Of a stretch of DNA of 64,000 bases, positions 1-9,842 are shown piece by piece. The notes beneath the pieces are model-generated. The model was not told the origin of the DNA and did not search any database. It was given only the letters and a program-made list of their open reading frames with translations. Positions within the stretch are counted from its first letter, which is position 1. Every line of letters starts with the position of its first letter. Location: NCBI GenBank assembly GCA_020635655.1, contig JACJZI010000014.1, positions 1 through 64,000 of the forward strand, given 5' to 3'. Source of the stretch: Flavobacteriales bacterium (GTDB lineage Bacteria > Bacteroidota > Bacteroidia > Flavobacteriales_F > PHOS-HE28). The translations under genes and the position numbers were made by a program.

Positions 1-1
1 C

Positions 2-802
2 GATGCGCCGAAGCTCGCGTTCCCACCGGACGTGGAGTCCTACGACCCGAAGGTGGAGGACCACATCGCCGTCACCGGCGGCGGCATGAGCGGCTCACGC
101 TCCTTCAAGTACCTCATCATCCCGCGGCACGAGGGCGACATCACCCTTGGCCCCTATTCCATCAGCTACTACGACATCGACAAGGACCGCTATGAGGTCC
201 TCAACAGCGAGCCGATCGCGATCCATGTCGATCCGGGATCGGGCAATGCCTCCGCCCAATTGACCCGCCCGAGCAAGGAGACCGTTGAGATGCTCGACCA
301 CGACATCCGCTATCTGCGCACGGGAGACCTGGACCTGCGGGAAAGGGGCCGGTTCCTTTATGGCTCATGGGCCTACATCAGCGGGATGGCCGCGCCCGTC
401 CTGGCGTTGCTGCTCTTCATGGGCTGGCGACGACAGCGGGAGGCCCGTGCGCAGGACGTGACCGGTCAACGGCGCCGTCGGGCCGACCGGGTGGCACGCC
501 AGCGTTTGAAGGAGGCCGAACAGGCGCTTTCCAGCGATGATCGCGAACAATTCTATGCAGCGATGACCAAGGCGCTTCAGGGTTATCTCGCCGATCGCTT
601 CGGATTGGGTGTGGCGGAGGTCACGCCCGAAGTGATCGGCGCGCGACTGGCGGATCGCTCGGATGGCCAGGAGCTTTCCAGGTCCGTCAGTGACCTGATC
701 GCCACCTGCGAGATGGCCCGGTACGCACCGATCGAGGGACGGCCGCGCAAGGACCTCTATGACGAAGCCGTGCGGTCGATCCGCCAGATCGAAAATGCGT
801 GA
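2..802 (+). CDS. batD: BatD-like aerotolerance protein, C-terminal part
   Basis: The reading frame is open from the window edge, so the N-terminus lies outside. The visible part starts inside the last BatD beta-domain: motif KLAFPPDVESYDP at the edge, then GSRSFKYLIIPRHEG, both typical of the family. A single membrane segment follows at about bases 350-430, then a basic stretch (WRRQREAR) and a cytoplasmic alpha-helical tail with YAAMTKALQGYLADRFG. BatD is a membrane protein of the Bat operon (AAA ATPase, BatA/B VWA proteins, BatD, BatE), linked in Bacteroidetes to stress and oxygen tolerance; its molecular role is unresolved. batE starts 3 nt after the stop, which supports an operon. Confidence 0.9.
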   Translation, partial: DAPKLAFPPDVESYDPKVEDHIAVTGGGMSGSRSFKYLIIPRHEGDITLGPYSISYYDIDKDRYEVLNSEPIAIHVDPGSGNASAQLTRPSKETVEMLDHDIRYLRTGDLDLRERGRFLYGSWAYISGMAAPVLALLLFMGWRRQREARAQDVTGQRRRRADRVARQRLKEAEQALSSDDREQFYAAMTKALQGYLADRFGLGVAEVTPEVIGARLADRSDGQELSRSVSDLIATCEMARYAPIEGRPRKDLYDEAVRSIRQIENA

Positions 803-805
803 ACC

Positions 806-1573
806 ATGAGAGGTCTTTCCGCATCCCTCCTGCTCTTCTGCATGGCCCTGCCGTTCGGATCGAACGCGATGGAGCGGACCGAGGCGGACAGCATGATCGC
901 CCGCGCCCAGAGGGCCTATTCCGCCGGTGACCAGGATCAGGCGCTTTCACTTTATGATTCGGTGAACACGCGATTCACTTCGGCGGGGCTGCTCTACGAC
1001 ATCGGGAATTGCCATTTCAAACGCAACGATATCCCCCACGCCATCCTCTACTATGAAAGGGCACTGCTGTTGGAGCCGGGTGCGGAGGACATCCGTTCGA
1101 ACCTCGATCTGGCAAGGCAGCAGACGCTGGACCGCGTGAACGAACTTCCGGGGTTCCAACTGGGCGGCGACTGGGAACGCTGGCGCGGCGGTCGCGATGT
1201 CGACCAATGGGCGCGTCGATCGCTCTGGGCATGGGCCATCGCCATGCTCTTACTGGGCCTCTCGATGCCGACCGCGGGCCTGTTCCTGAAGCGTTTCCTC
1301 CAGGTGTTGGCGGGCATCGCCGCAGTGGGTGCCGTTTCCGCTGTTCTTCTCGCCTCCGCACGCACGCGGGAGGTGCGTCATCCGGACGGGGCCATCGTAA
1401 TGGCACCACGTATCGACGTGACCAGTGAGCCCCGTGATGGGTCCACGGCGCTGTTCCTCCTGCACGCCGGGACGAAGGTCACGGTGCGCAAGGAGGAGGC
1501 CGGTTGGGCCGAGGTGGCCCTGGCGAACGGAAATGTCGGCTGGATGCCGATGCGGGCGATCGAACGGATCTGA
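806..1573 (+). CDS. batE: BatE-like TPR/SH3 protein
   Basis: 255 aa. Residues 1-22 look like a signal peptide. Residues 25-110 form TPR-like helices (AYSAGDQDQALSLYD, YDIGNCHFKRNDIPHAILYYERALLLEP). Two membrane segments lie at about 139-161 and 165-185, and a bacterial SH3 domain at about 200-255 (TSEPRDGS, GWAEVALANGNVGWM). This order, TPR, two helices and SH3, is characteristic of Bacteroidetes BatE at the end of the Bat operon. The ATG lies 3 nt after the batD stop, so translation is probably coupled. The gene ends 8 nt before the convergent beta-helix gene, with no obvious terminator between them. Confidence 0.88.
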   Translation: MRGLSASLLLFCMALPFGSNAMERTEADSMIARAQRAYSAGDQDQALSLYDSVNTRFTSAGLLYDIGNCHFKRNDIPHAILYYERALLLEPGAEDIRSNLDLARQQTLDRVNELPGFQLGGDWERWRGGRDVDQWARRSLWAWAIAMLLLGLSMPTAGLFLKRFLQVLAGIAAVGAVSAVLLASARTREVRHPDGAIVMAPRIDVTSEPRDGSTALFLLHAGTKVTVRKEEAGWAEVALANGNVGWMPMRAIERI

Positions 1574-1581
1574 GCATCGGG

Positions 1582-4500
1582 TCAAGGCAGTTGTTCGGTC
1601 CGAACACCTGTTGGGAGCGCACCCCCGATGTTGCTCAGGATGATGTCGCGGTCGTTCGACGCACCGGTGTATTTCACCCGGCCGTCCAGATTCACATCCT
1701 CCTGATGGTAGCCGATCACGAAGCTCGTGGGCACGGAGGAGCCCAGTGTCAGCAGGATGGGGTCACGGTCGTTCTGGCTTCCCGCGTACCGCAGAACGGG
1801 ATCATTGATCGCATTCCCCGCCCAAAGCATCCGTATCCCGTTCCGCACCTTCAGGGCATCGGTGCCATACATGTTCAGGCTGCCATCGGTCAGGTCGAAG
1901 CTGGAACCATTGACCGGGGTGGCGGTCATTGTACCAAGATGATTGCGGTGACGCACGCAGAGATGGTATCCGGCCGGGTCCATACCCAGGTCCAACGCCC
2001 CACCATCAGGCAGGATGACCTCGCCGTTGGCGCGGAGCAGGCATGCCCTGCTCGCCACCACGGTGTAGGCCGCATCCGCGGCACGCAGTTGCACGAGCAC
2101 CCAGTCCACGACGGCCAGACCACCGGTCGCAGCAAGCAGGGAGGGCTGGAGCGTCGCACCCGGATCGTCCACGGCATATCCCAGCGCGGAATAGGGTTCC
2201 GTGATCGGGATGAGCCCCTGCGCCCGCAGATCATCGCGCATCGACCCGGTGTTCGTATCATATGGTCCGTCGAGCATCATCTTGAGCGTGAACGGATGCC
2301 CACCTCCGGTCGGCGCGCATTCGCCCGGATCCAGCCGTTCAAGCACCAATGAAGCGTAGGGGGCCAATTCGACCGTCCCGCTGTAAATGGTCCCGAACGG
2401 ATCCCGGTAGCAGCTGGCAAGCGGGAACTGCTGCGAGGTCGGATGGTCGTTCACGAGCAGGATGACGCGCTGTGCGGGTGGATCATCGGTCACGGAAACG
2501 CGGCGCATGCCGACATTGTCGATGTAATAGTGCGGGTCATTGATGGTCTGGTAGATGAACGGTCGCGCATTGTCGCTGATGGTGCTGTTGAAGACATAGC
2601 TGACATCGCGACGTGTCGGGCCGATGGGGAAATACCGATCGAAAGTGAACGGGTCGTTCCATCCCTGTGCATCACCCTTGAGCCCGATCCGCAGTTCGCC
2701 GGGTGCGTCCGAACGAAGACTGAACTGCACCTCGTACCATTGACCGGCCGTCACGGACGTTGTGGATACGGGCTCGACCCGCATGAGCGGATAGGTGTTG
2801 GTGTTCAGGTAGGTCACCTCCATGCAGTTCCCGTCCAATTGGCCGGCGGTGGTCTGCAGGGTGCATTCCGATGGCCAGAACTGCCATCCGTTGACATTGT
2901 TGTCGAACGTACCGTTCGTGATCTGCTCCGCGCCGGTGTACGCGGCCACCAACTTCGGCGACCGCCGTCGCTCGGTGCTTACGGACCCCTGGTCCTTGTT
3001 CATCTCCTGGCGCCAATCATCCAGTGCGTACCTGTAAGGCTTGTTGCCACTGTATGCATCGATGATCTGTATGCTCTGGGCATTGTAAGGATTGAAATAG
3101 GCATTGTTGTCGAACGTGCCATAGTCCGTCCAGGCGGCGGTGTAGACCTGATACAATTGAAGACAAGGTTGGTCCTCGTTCAAGGAGGCAAGAATGTTCC
3201 CGGTGAAGACATCATCGAAGGTGGGCATGTAGTACGGATAGGTGGCACCGGCACCCATGTTGTTGCTGAAGTCGCTGAAGAGGATCTGGTGGCCGCAGTT
3301 GTAGACCGTGTTGTTGGTGATCCGGTTGCCGGAATTCAGCAGCGTGTGGTCCACATAGATCCCCACGTTCGGGCAATCGCTCACGGTGTTGCCGTTCACC
3401 AGGGTGTTCTTCACTTCGTGGTTGCCGAAATAGATGCCCATCGACAGGCTGGCGTAGCTGTTGTGCCGCGTGGCGGCACTCTCCAGGTTGCCGATGACGT
3501 TCATCACGATGTTGCCGTCAACGGTCATCCCGTCCGCATAGTCGAAGGCGATGCCGCCGCCATCGTTCAGGAGCGCAAGGATGTTGGTGAGCACGTTGTG
3601 CTGGATGAACGCGTTGGAATTGGCGCTGATCCCGATGTACCCCACTTCATCGAGCCGGTTACCGACGATGCGGTCGTCCTCCCCCTGTGACCGGATGCCC
3701 ATGTAGCCCCAGATATCCTGCCCCGACCCGGCCACCATGCCGATGTTGCTCAGGGTATTGTCCTCGATCCATGTGCCGGTATCGAACGCGTTTATGCCAG
3801 TGTCATAGATCTCGTGGATGTCATTGTTGAGGTACCGGCAGTCGGTGCCGATGCTGTTGATCCCGGTAAAGGCCTGTTCCAACTCGCAGTTCTGCACCAC
3901 GACATGGCTCGAACTGGACGTTGTCACGCAGGCGAAGGTCTGGTGCCTGAAGGCCAGGTCCTGGATGGTGATGTAGCTCTTCTGCCAACCCGCCTTGATC
4001 CCCCGTTCGGTCACGGCCACTTCCATGGTCTGGGAATTGGGGTCCACACCGTTCAGCGGCACGATGAACAGCTTTCGTTGGGCCTCGTCGTAGAACCATT
4101 CACCCGGCATGTTCAGCGCCGTCATCCGGCCCTGCAGGAAGAAACCCCAATCCAGGTCGGCCAGGTCGTGTGAGATGGAATTGTAGGTGAGCGTATTGCC
4201 GGTCTGTGCCGTGATATCGGCCACGTCATAGGACCACATCGTACCGCGGATCACCGCCTGTCCACCGGCCCAGGTGCCCGATGGATCGGTGATGTCGTAG
4301 CTCATCAGTGTGGTCGCATTGCCCGTGGCACACCGATACCAACCGGTATCCGGGGTCCGGGCAAGTGTCATCCGCTGCCCGCTCTGAAAGACGTACTTCG
4401 GGGTGGTGTTCAGCGGAGCGCTCCAAATGCCGCCTCCCAGGTTCGTCCAACCGTTCACCGTTATGCTGCCACTGATGACCGGCGCCGCGCCGGTCCCGTA

Positions 4501-4773
4501 TGCACCAAAGACGAGCGGAGCGCCGGACGCTCCGCTGTTGTTCACGGAGAAGGAGCCCCTGTAGACCCCTCCTCTCTGGAACAATACCTGATCGCCGGGC
4601 GCCATTCCGTAGGTGGCCTGCTCCACCCTTGCCAGGGTCGACCATGCCGTGCTCGGAGAGGTCCCGGTGTTGGCATCATTGCCATTGGGCGCCACATAGT
4701 ATACCGTGGCATCGGCACCCCGCCATCCAAGAAGGAGCAGGGCGCATAGAACATGGTGAAAGGTGCGTTCCAT
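1582..4773 (-). CDS. Secreted right-handed parallel beta-helix protein with dockerin-like C-terminus
   Basis: 1063 aa. A signal peptide covers about residues 1-22. YYVAPNGNDANTGTSPSTAW then opens a DUF1565-like, pectate-lyase-type beta-helix entry. Right-handed parallel beta-helix rungs run from about 250 to 520 (repeated N-x-V/I-x-x-N patterns such as GNTVSDCPNVGI and NRITNNTVYNCG). A carbohydrate-binding-like jellyroll lies at about 620-760 (ITNGTFDNNVNGWQFW). The last ~90 residues hold two copies of a Ca-binding-like motif, YAGSQNDRDPIL and VKYTGASNDRDIIL, the second preceded by DVNLDG, and the protein ends EQLP. No standard T9SS type A or B domain is visible, so the C-terminal repeat may serve anchoring or sorting. 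A polysaccharide-binding or lyase-like role is likely, but no catalytic residues were assigned. The gene is convergent with batE. Confidence 0.8.
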   Translation of the reverse strand: MERTFHHVLCALLLLGWRGADATVYYVAPNGNDANTGTSPSTAWSTLARVEQATYGMAPGDQVLFQRGGVYRGSFSVNNSGASGAPLVFGAYGTGAAPVISGSITVNGWTNLGGGIWSAPLNTTPKYVFQSGQRMTLARTPDTGWYRCATGNATTLMSYDITDPSGTWAGGQAVIRGTMWSYDVADITAQTGNTLTYNSISHDLADLDWGFFLQGRMTALNMPGEWFYDEAQRKLFIVPLNGVDPNSQTMEVAVTERGIKAGWQKSYITIQDLAFRHQTFACVTTSSSSHVVVQNCELEQAFTGINSIGTDCRYLNNDIHEIYDTGINAFDTGTWIEDNTLSNIGMVAGSGQDIWGYMGIRSQGEDDRIVGNRLDEVGYIGISANSNAFIQHNVLTNILALLNDGGGIAFDYADGMTVDGNIVMNVIGNLESAATRHNSYASLSMGIYFGNHEVKNTLVNGNTVSDCPNVGIYVDHTLLNSGNRITNNTVYNCGHQILFSDFSNNMGAGATYPYYMPTFDDVFTGNILASLNEDQPCLQLYQVYTAAWTDYGTFDNNAYFNPYNAQSIQIIDAYSGNKPYRYALDDWRQEMNKDQGSVSTERRRSPKLVAAYTGAEQITNGTFDNNVNGWQFWPSECTLQTTAGQLDGNCMEVTYLNTNTYPLMRVEPVSTTSVTAGQWYEVQFSLRSDAPGELRIGLKGDAQGWNDPFTFDRYFPIGPTRRDVSYVFNSTISDNARPFIYQTINDPHYYIDNVGMRRVSVTDDPPAQRVILLVNDHPTSQQFPLASCYRDPFGTIYSGTVELAPYASLVLERLDPGECAPTGGGHPFTLKMMLDGPYDTNTGSMRDDLRAQGLIPITEPYSALGYAVDDPGATLQPSLLAATGGLAVVDWVLVQLRAADAAYTVVASRACLLRANGEVILPDGGALDLGMDPAGYHLCVRHRNHLGTMTATPVNGSSFDLTDGSLNMYGTDALKVRNGIRMLWAGNAINDPVLRYAGSQNDRDPILLTLGSSVPTSFVIGYHQEDVNLDGRVKYTGASNDRDIILSNIGGALPTGVRTEQLP

Positions 4774-5006
4774 CGTGAGGTTTTGCAGGGTTCAAGCGAA
4801 CTCCACAAAACTGGTGGACCGCATGTCCCGTCATGTTCGGAACGGCCCCGTTCCTCCTCACAATTCGACAGGGATCGGACTTGTCCCGACCGAAGTGTCG
4901 ATCCAAGCAACCAAAAATGCCCGTCCTGAACGATGGTCCCACGGGCAAGGAACGGTCATCAACAATTCCGTCGACGGTCCAGGTCGTTCCGTCGAACACC
5001 CCTTCG

Positions 5007-5080
5007 CGATCCCGACAGGATTCGAACCTGTGACCGTCTGCTTAGAAGGCAGATGCTCTATCCAACTGAGCTACGGGACC
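5007..5080 (-). tRNA. tRNA-Arg (TCT)
   Basis: A complete cloverleaf reads on the minus strand. The acceptor GGTCCCG pairs with CGGGATC (one G-U), the D arm has GCTC/GAGC, the anticodon stem TCTGC/GCAGA encloses the loop CTTCTAA (anticodon TCT), and the T arm carries GGTTCGAATCC. The discriminator is G and CCA is not encoded. A promoter-like TACCTTTG lies 7 nt before the 5' end. Confidence 0.95.
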
Positions 5081-5087
5081 GTTCGGG

Positions 5088-5095
5088 CAAAGGTA
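5088..5095 (-). promoter_or_regulatory. -7 element of tRNA-Arg promoter
   Basis: TACCTTTG on the minus strand fits the Bacteroidetes -7 consensus TAnnTTTG. It ends 7 nt before the mature tRNA-Arg 5' end, which puts transcription start at or next to the first tRNA base. No clear TTTG -33 box was seen. Confidence 0.65.
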
Positions 5096-5223
5096 GCGGG
5101 GATGGGGGTTGGGGTCCGAAGGACCGAGTTCAACGTTCGGCGGAGAACGGTGGATCAAAAGGATCGATGACCGGTGATCGCGGTAGGCCGCCGACGCACC
5201 TGTTCGACCGTACATTCAACGCG

Positions 5224-6249
5224 ATGGATTCCCTCACGCACATCGCCATCGGTGCCTGCATTGGCGAGCTCTTCCTGGGCAGAGAGCTAGGACGCAAGGC
5301 CCTGTTGTGGGGCGCATTGGCACAGAGCATTCCGGATATCGACGTGGTGAGCGCTCTGTGGACCGGTCCTGCCGAGCAGCTCCTCGCCCATCGGGGCTTC
5401 ACCCATTCGCTATTGTTCGCTGCACTGATCACACCGTTCATGGCTTTGATCGCCCATCGATGGCATCGGGCGCAGGACGTCCGCTATTCGCGGTTCGTCC
5501 TGTTCTTCGGTACGGAGGTCTTTCTGCACATCGGCCTGGATGCCCTGAACAATTATGGCACGGGGTGGTTCGAGCCGTTCTCACATCTCCGGGTGATGTT
5601 CAATGTGATCTATGTGGCGGACCCCTTCTTCGCGATCGCCCCTGGTCTGGCGCTCCTGGTATTGCTCGTGAAGCGGTGGCGGCGGCGGTGGCGGATGTTG
5701 GCACCCGGCAGCGCCCTCCTGCTCAGCGGGCTCTACCTGCTGTGGTGCTTTTCGAACAAGGTCCACATGGACCGTGAGGTTCGTGCGATGCTTGACCGGC
5801 AGGACATCATGTATGACCGTCTGCTGGTCACACCGACCCCGCTCAACAACTGGTTGTGGTATATCGTCGCCGTGGACGATACACTATGCCATGTCGGGTT
5901 CCGCTCGGTGTTCGATCGGACCGATACGTTGTCCGTTCGGTCGTTCGCCCGGGGGCGACAACTGCTTGGACCCCTCACATCCGCTCCCGAGGTCCGCACC
6001 CTGCTGCGGTTCTCCCAGGGATATGACATGGTCCAACGTCAGGGCGACGCGCTCATCCTGAACGACCTGCGCTTTGGCCAGATCATGGGCTGGCAGGACC
6101 CGAAGGCCCCGTTCGTGTTCCGATGGTCCCTGACCGGCGAACCCGATAGGCTGGCCGTCCAGAGAGGTCGGCTCAGCGGATGGGGCCTGGATGCGGTCCG
6201 TTCCTTCATCGCGCGCATACGCGGTGATCAAGCACGTCCGCGTCGGTAA
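5224..6249 (+). CDS. YdjM-like membrane-bound metal-dependent hydrolase
   Basis: 341 aa from the ATG at 5224, chosen because MDSLTHIAIGACIGE is the usual family N-terminus. Candidate metal-binding residues are His6, PDID at 37-40, HRGFTHS at 56-62 and His102/Asp106 (HIGLD); these are hallmarks of the YdjM/DUF457 inner-membrane hydrolases. Several hydrophobic helices lie at about 65-80, 90-110, 128-150 and 160-178, followed by a soluble C-terminal half of about 150 residues. The substrate is unknown; in E. coli YdjM is LexA-regulated, but no LexA box was seen here. A TACATTCA sequence lies 5 nt before the start. The 3' end overlaps the convergent phospholipase D gene by 22 nt. Confidence 0.8.
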   Translation: MDSLTHIAIGACIGELFLGRELGRKALLWGALAQSIPDIDVVSALWTGPAEQLLAHRGFTHSLLFAALITPFMALIAHRWHRAQDVRYSRFVLFFGTEVFLHIGLDALNNYGTGWFEPFSHLRVMFNVIYVADPFFAIAPGLALLVLLVKRWRRRWRMLAPGSALLLSGLYLLWCFSNKVHMDREVRAMLDRQDIMYDRLLVTPTPLNNWLWYIVAVDDTLCHVGFRSVFDRTDTLSVRSFARGRQLLGPLTSAPEVRTLLRFSQGYDMVQRQGDALILNDLRFGQIMGWQDPKAPFVFRWSLTGEPDRLAVQRGRLSGWGLDAVRSFIARIRGDQARPRR

Positions 6250-7412
6250 CGCACGGTCATCAGGGCGAGCAACGCACGTGCCACAAGGTAAGCCAGCCAT
6301 TGTGCGGCGTGCACCCATGGGCGCTCATGTGTCACCTCGTCCAGGGTCACCTTCCTGCATTGGTGCGCGATCACATCGTGCAACTCGGCCGACAACGCAT
6401 GGCCCACGGTCGGATCATCGATGTCCACGTTCAGTTCGATCGATGCGTATGCGCTCAGCCGATTCACATTGAACGAGCCCACGGTGCACCAACGGCCATC
6501 CCGTACCGCGGTCTTGGCGTGCAGCACGGTGGGCAGGTATTCGTACAAACGGACCCCGTCCTTCAACAGACGGCGGTAGAGGTACCGCTCGGCATGCTTG
6601 CTCAACCAGACATCGCTGGTGCCCGCCAGCACCACGTGCACCGCCACGCCGCGATCCACAGCAAGCCGCATCCAAGCCTGTACGCCCCGCCCAGGCAGGA
6701 AATAGCTGCCCATGAGGCCGACTTCGCTTCTCGCGTCCCTGAACAGCGACCGGTAGCTTGCGATGATCTCCGAACGTCCTCTGATCCGGTCGTTCCGCCG
6801 CACACGAACAGGACAATGAGAAGCCTCGCCCAATGAAGCGATGGCGCGAACGCGGCTATCCGGACCGGGAAGCACGCAGCGGGATGCCAGGCCGCGCACG
6901 ACTCCCCGGTTCCATATCCGGGCACAAACGCGTGCCAGTTCCCAGGCGGCCTCACCCTCGATCTCTACGGCCATGTCCCGCCAGGCCGGCGCACCGGGCA
7001 GATCATTGTATCGGTCCGCCACATTCCTGCCGGTGACAAAGGCCAGCCGGTGATCAATGGTGCACACCTTGTGGTGCAGCCTTCGACCGAAACGGAACCT
7101 CGGTGTCCGCCAGATCGGCTGGAAATAGTACAAATGTCCACCTGCCGCTCGGAGATCATCCACGAGATCCTTGTTCACCGCGTCGGAACCGAAAGCATCC
7201 AGCAGGACATGCACGGCCACACCACGCCGCGCGGCGCGGACCAGTGCATCACCCACCCTGTCTCCCGTGGTGTCGGCGGCGAAGATGTAGACCTGGAGAT
7301 GGACGACCTGCTCGGCCTGGTCGATGCGTGCGGTCAGACGATCGAAGTATGCCGCACCGCCCGTGATCCACTGCACCCGGTTGTGTACGCCATATGCTCC
7401 ACGGTCGGCCAT
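6228..7412 (-). CDS. Cardiolipin synthase / phospholipase D-like protein (ClsB type)
   Basis: 394 aa from the ATG at 7412; a longer in-frame extension is less likely because the family starts near this point. Two HxKxxxxD motifs mark the PLD superfamily: His113/Lys115/Asp120 (HHKVCTID) and His298/Lys300/Asp305 (HAKTAVRD), each followed by the usual G-x-x-N (VTGRN, VGSFN). There are no N-terminal membrane helices, as in ClsB rather than ClsA, but a hydrophobic helix lies at about 368-388. The likely role is transphosphatidylation making cardiolipin or a related phospholipid at the inner membrane. Substrate choice between phosphatidylglycerol and phosphatidylethanolamine cannot be read from sequence. 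Confidence 0.85.
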   Translation of the reverse strand: MADRGAYGVHNRVQWITGGAAYFDRLTARIDQAEQVVHLQVYIFAADTTGDRVGDALVRAARRGVAVHVLLDAFGSDAVNKDLVDDLRAAGGHLYYFQPIWRTPRFRFGRRLHHKVCTIDHRLAFVTGRNVADRYNDLPGAPAWRDMAVEIEGEAAWELARVCARIWNRGVVRGLASRCVLPGPDSRVRAIASLGEASHCPVRVRRNDRIRGRSEIIASYRSLFRDARSEVGLMGSYFLPGRGVQAWMRLAVDRGVAVHVVLAGTSDVWLSKHAERYLYRRLLKDGVRLYEYLPTVLHAKTAVRDGRWCTVGSFNVNRLSAYASIELNVDIDDPTVGHALSAELHDVIAHQCRKVTLDEVTHERPWVHAAQWLAYLVARALLALMTVRYRRGRA

Positions 7413-7541
7413 TCCGCGCGAAGATCGCTCCTTCAGGTGGACGCGACATGGTCGACGAACGCCCTGATCCACCAACCCAAGACTTGATGCGGTTCGACGA
7501 ATTGCGATATATTGGGTCCTTCCCGATCCATTCAACCCGCC

Positions 7542-9842
7542 ATGCACCTGAGAACGCTACCCGCTCTTCCGCTCCTGCTCTGCACTTTGAACACTGGTGC
7601 CCAGGTCACCATCACGGACGACGAAATGCCGCACGCTGGCGATCAGCTGGTCCGAACGCGTGCCTTCCTCAACCCGTTCCTCGATCTGGCAACGACCGGT
7701 CCCGCGCAGATGTGGGACTACAGTGGACTTTCCGCGAACACCCAGGAATTTTCGGACCAGCTCGATGTAAGCTCCACGAACCTGGTCTACGCCCTGGTCT
7801 ATGCGAACGTGTTCTTCAATCCCAATCGCGCCAATGTCGCCACCGAAGGTGTGGACATCCCGTTCTATCAGTTGCTGCCCATCACGGACCCCTACACCTT
7901 CTTCTTTCGCAGCTCCAGTGAATACAAGAAGGTCGGTTTCGGCGCGCAGATCGCAGGGATCCCCGCACCCATCATCTTCGACGAGAAGGACGTGATCTAT
8001 GAGCTGCCGATCGACTACGGCAATATGAGCGACTCCCATTCCGCATGGCAGGTGAGCGTGCCGAACCTGGCGCACTACGGCTACCAGCAGGACCGGCACA
8101 ACGAGGTCGATGGCTGGGGCACGATCAGCACCCCCGCGGGTAATTTTGATGCATTGCGCGTGCGCACCACGCTTCAGGGGCAGGACACGATCGCCATCGA
8201 TACGCTGAGCCTCGGCTTCACCATCGACCGTCCAACCGTACACGAATACAAATGGTTGTCGCCCGGCTATCGGGTGCCGGTGCTTCAAGTGAACACCATG
8301 GAATTGTTCGGTTCGGAATTGATCACGGACATCTGGTTCTATGATGCACCGCGCGCGATCGAGGTCGTCCAACCGCTCGCACTGTCGCTTTGTCCCGGAC
8401 AGACGGTCGACGTGCCGTACGCTGCCACAGGCGCCTACAACACCGGCGGGCTGTTGATCCCCGCGAACCACTTCACCGCCCAACTCTCCGATGCCAATGG
8501 TGACTTCACGAACGCCGTGGATATCGGGTCGATCACATCGAACATGGACGGGGTGATCAATGCGGTGATCCCGCCCGGTACGGTGTACGGCACGGGGTAC
8601 CGCATCCGCGTGGTGAGTAACAGTCCTGAGGTCATCGGATCGGACAATGGTCTGGACATCACGATCGGTGCGGCACCGGTGGCGGGTATTGCCGCGATGG
8701 GGCCAACGACCATCTGCGACGGTAGCACGGTCATTCTGGAGGCCCAGCCCGCAGTCGGGGTCGATCACCAATGGCGTGTGGACGGGGCCGAGATCCCTGG
8801 CGCCACCGACCCCAGCTACACGGCCACCGCGGCCGGCGATTACACGGTGGTGATCATGAACGATTGCGGTGCGGACACATCGATGGTCCTGACCGTTCTG
8901 GTGAACGACCTGCCTGCGCACGCCTTGGATACCACCACGGTCCAGACCTGCGCGGGGGTGGCGGTGCCGATCACGGCGGTCGACCTTACCGGGCAAGCGC
9001 CCCTGGACTATCAATGGATGTTGGATGGTCAGCCCGTGAGCGGCGGCAATGCGATCGGTCTGCTGGCCTCCTCGGAAGGCGTCTACAGCCTCTCGATCAC
9101 GAACATCATCACCGGATGCATGTACGTCACCGATGGTGTTCTGCTGGACGTGGACACCATTGCAGCACCGACGATCATCGCCCAGGACACCACCGCTTTC
9201 TGCGAAGGTGCGTCGGTCGGTCTCATGACCAGCGCAGTCCCCGGTGCCAGCTACCAATGGTCGTTGGACGGCACACCCCTGCCCAATGGAACGACCACCC
9301 AGGTGGTGGTCTCTGACGCCGGTGATTATGCCGTGCAGATCACCGATGGCAATGGCTGTGCCGCCACTTCCGCGCCTGAAACGGTGACGGTGTACCCCTT
9401 GCCCCCACAACCGGTGATCATCCAATCGGCGGATACGCTGTTCGCATCCGGGCCGGGTCCCTTCCAATGGTACCTGTACGGGTCGGAGATCACCGGAGCC
9501 ACGGACAGTCTGCTGCTCACCGGTGCCGCCGGTGAGTACACGGTGACCGTCACCGACACCACTGGTTGCGCCAGCACTTCCGACCCCTACGTGCTGATCA
9601 GCACGGGGCTGGTGGGTCAGGCACAGGACGCGATCTCCGTCCATCCGATCCCATCGGACGGGCGGTTCACGATACGCCAAGCGACCGGCGAATATGTGGT
9701 CTATGATGCCATGGGGCGCATCGTGCGTACAGGATCGATCACCTCCCTGACCGAGGAACTTGATCTGACCACTGCGGGTTCCGGCACTTATGTGCTGCGT
9801 ATGCTGGACAACGGGGAGACTTTCCGACTGGTGGTCCGCTAG
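7542..9842 (+). CDS. T9SS-sorted protein with Ig/PKD-like repeats
   Basis: 766 aa from the ATG at 7542, which gives a clean signal peptide ending at NTGAQ. Residues 20-270 form a domain I do not recognise. From about 280 come beta-rich Ig/PKD-like units with recurrent YQW or HQW tryptophans, for example DHQWRVDGAEIPGAT, YQWMLDGQPVSGG and YQWSLDGTPLPNG. The last ~75 residues form a type A T9SS sorting domain: VHPIPSDGRFTI, then YDAMGRIV, then GTYVLRM and a basic hydrophobic end (LVVR). The protein is probably exported by T9SS, cleaved and attached to the surface, or released. Adhesion is possible; no enzymatic motif was seen. TATATTGG at 7508-7515 may be its -7 element. Confidence 0.85.
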   Translation: MHLRTLPALPLLLCTLNTGAQVTITDDEMPHAGDQLVRTRAFLNPFLDLATTGPAQMWDYSGLSANTQEFSDQLDVSSTNLVYALVYANVFFNPNRANVATEGVDIPFYQLLPITDPYTFFFRSSSEYKKVGFGAQIAGIPAPIIFDEKDVIYELPIDYGNMSDSHSAWQVSVPNLAHYGYQQDRHNEVDGWGTISTPAGNFDALRVRTTLQGQDTIAIDTLSLGFTIDRPTVHEYKWLSPGYRVPVLQVNTMELFGSELITDIWFYDAPRAIEVVQPLALSLCPGQTVDVPYAATGAYNTGGLLIPANHFTAQLSDANGDFTNAVDIGSITSNMDGVINAVIPPGTVYGTGYRIRVVSNSPEVIGSDNGLDITIGAAPVAGIAAMGPTTICDGSTVILEAQPAVGVDHQWRVDGAEIPGATDPSYTATAAGDYTVVIMNDCGADTSMVLTVLVNDLPAHALDTTTVQTCAGVAVPITAVDLTGQAPLDYQWMLDGQPVSGGNAIGLLASSEGVYSLSITNIITGCMYVTDGVLLDVDTIAAPTIIAQDTTAFCEGASVGLMTSAVPGASYQWSLDGTPLPNGTTTQVVVSDAGDYAVQITDGNGCAATSAPETVTVYPLPPQPVIIQSADTLFASGPGPFQWYLYGSEITGATDSLLLTGAAGEYTVTVTDTTGCASTSDPYVLISTGLVGQAQDAISVHPIPSDGRFTIRQATGEYVVYDAMGRIVRTGSITSLTEELDLTTAGSGTYVLRMLDNGETFRLVVR

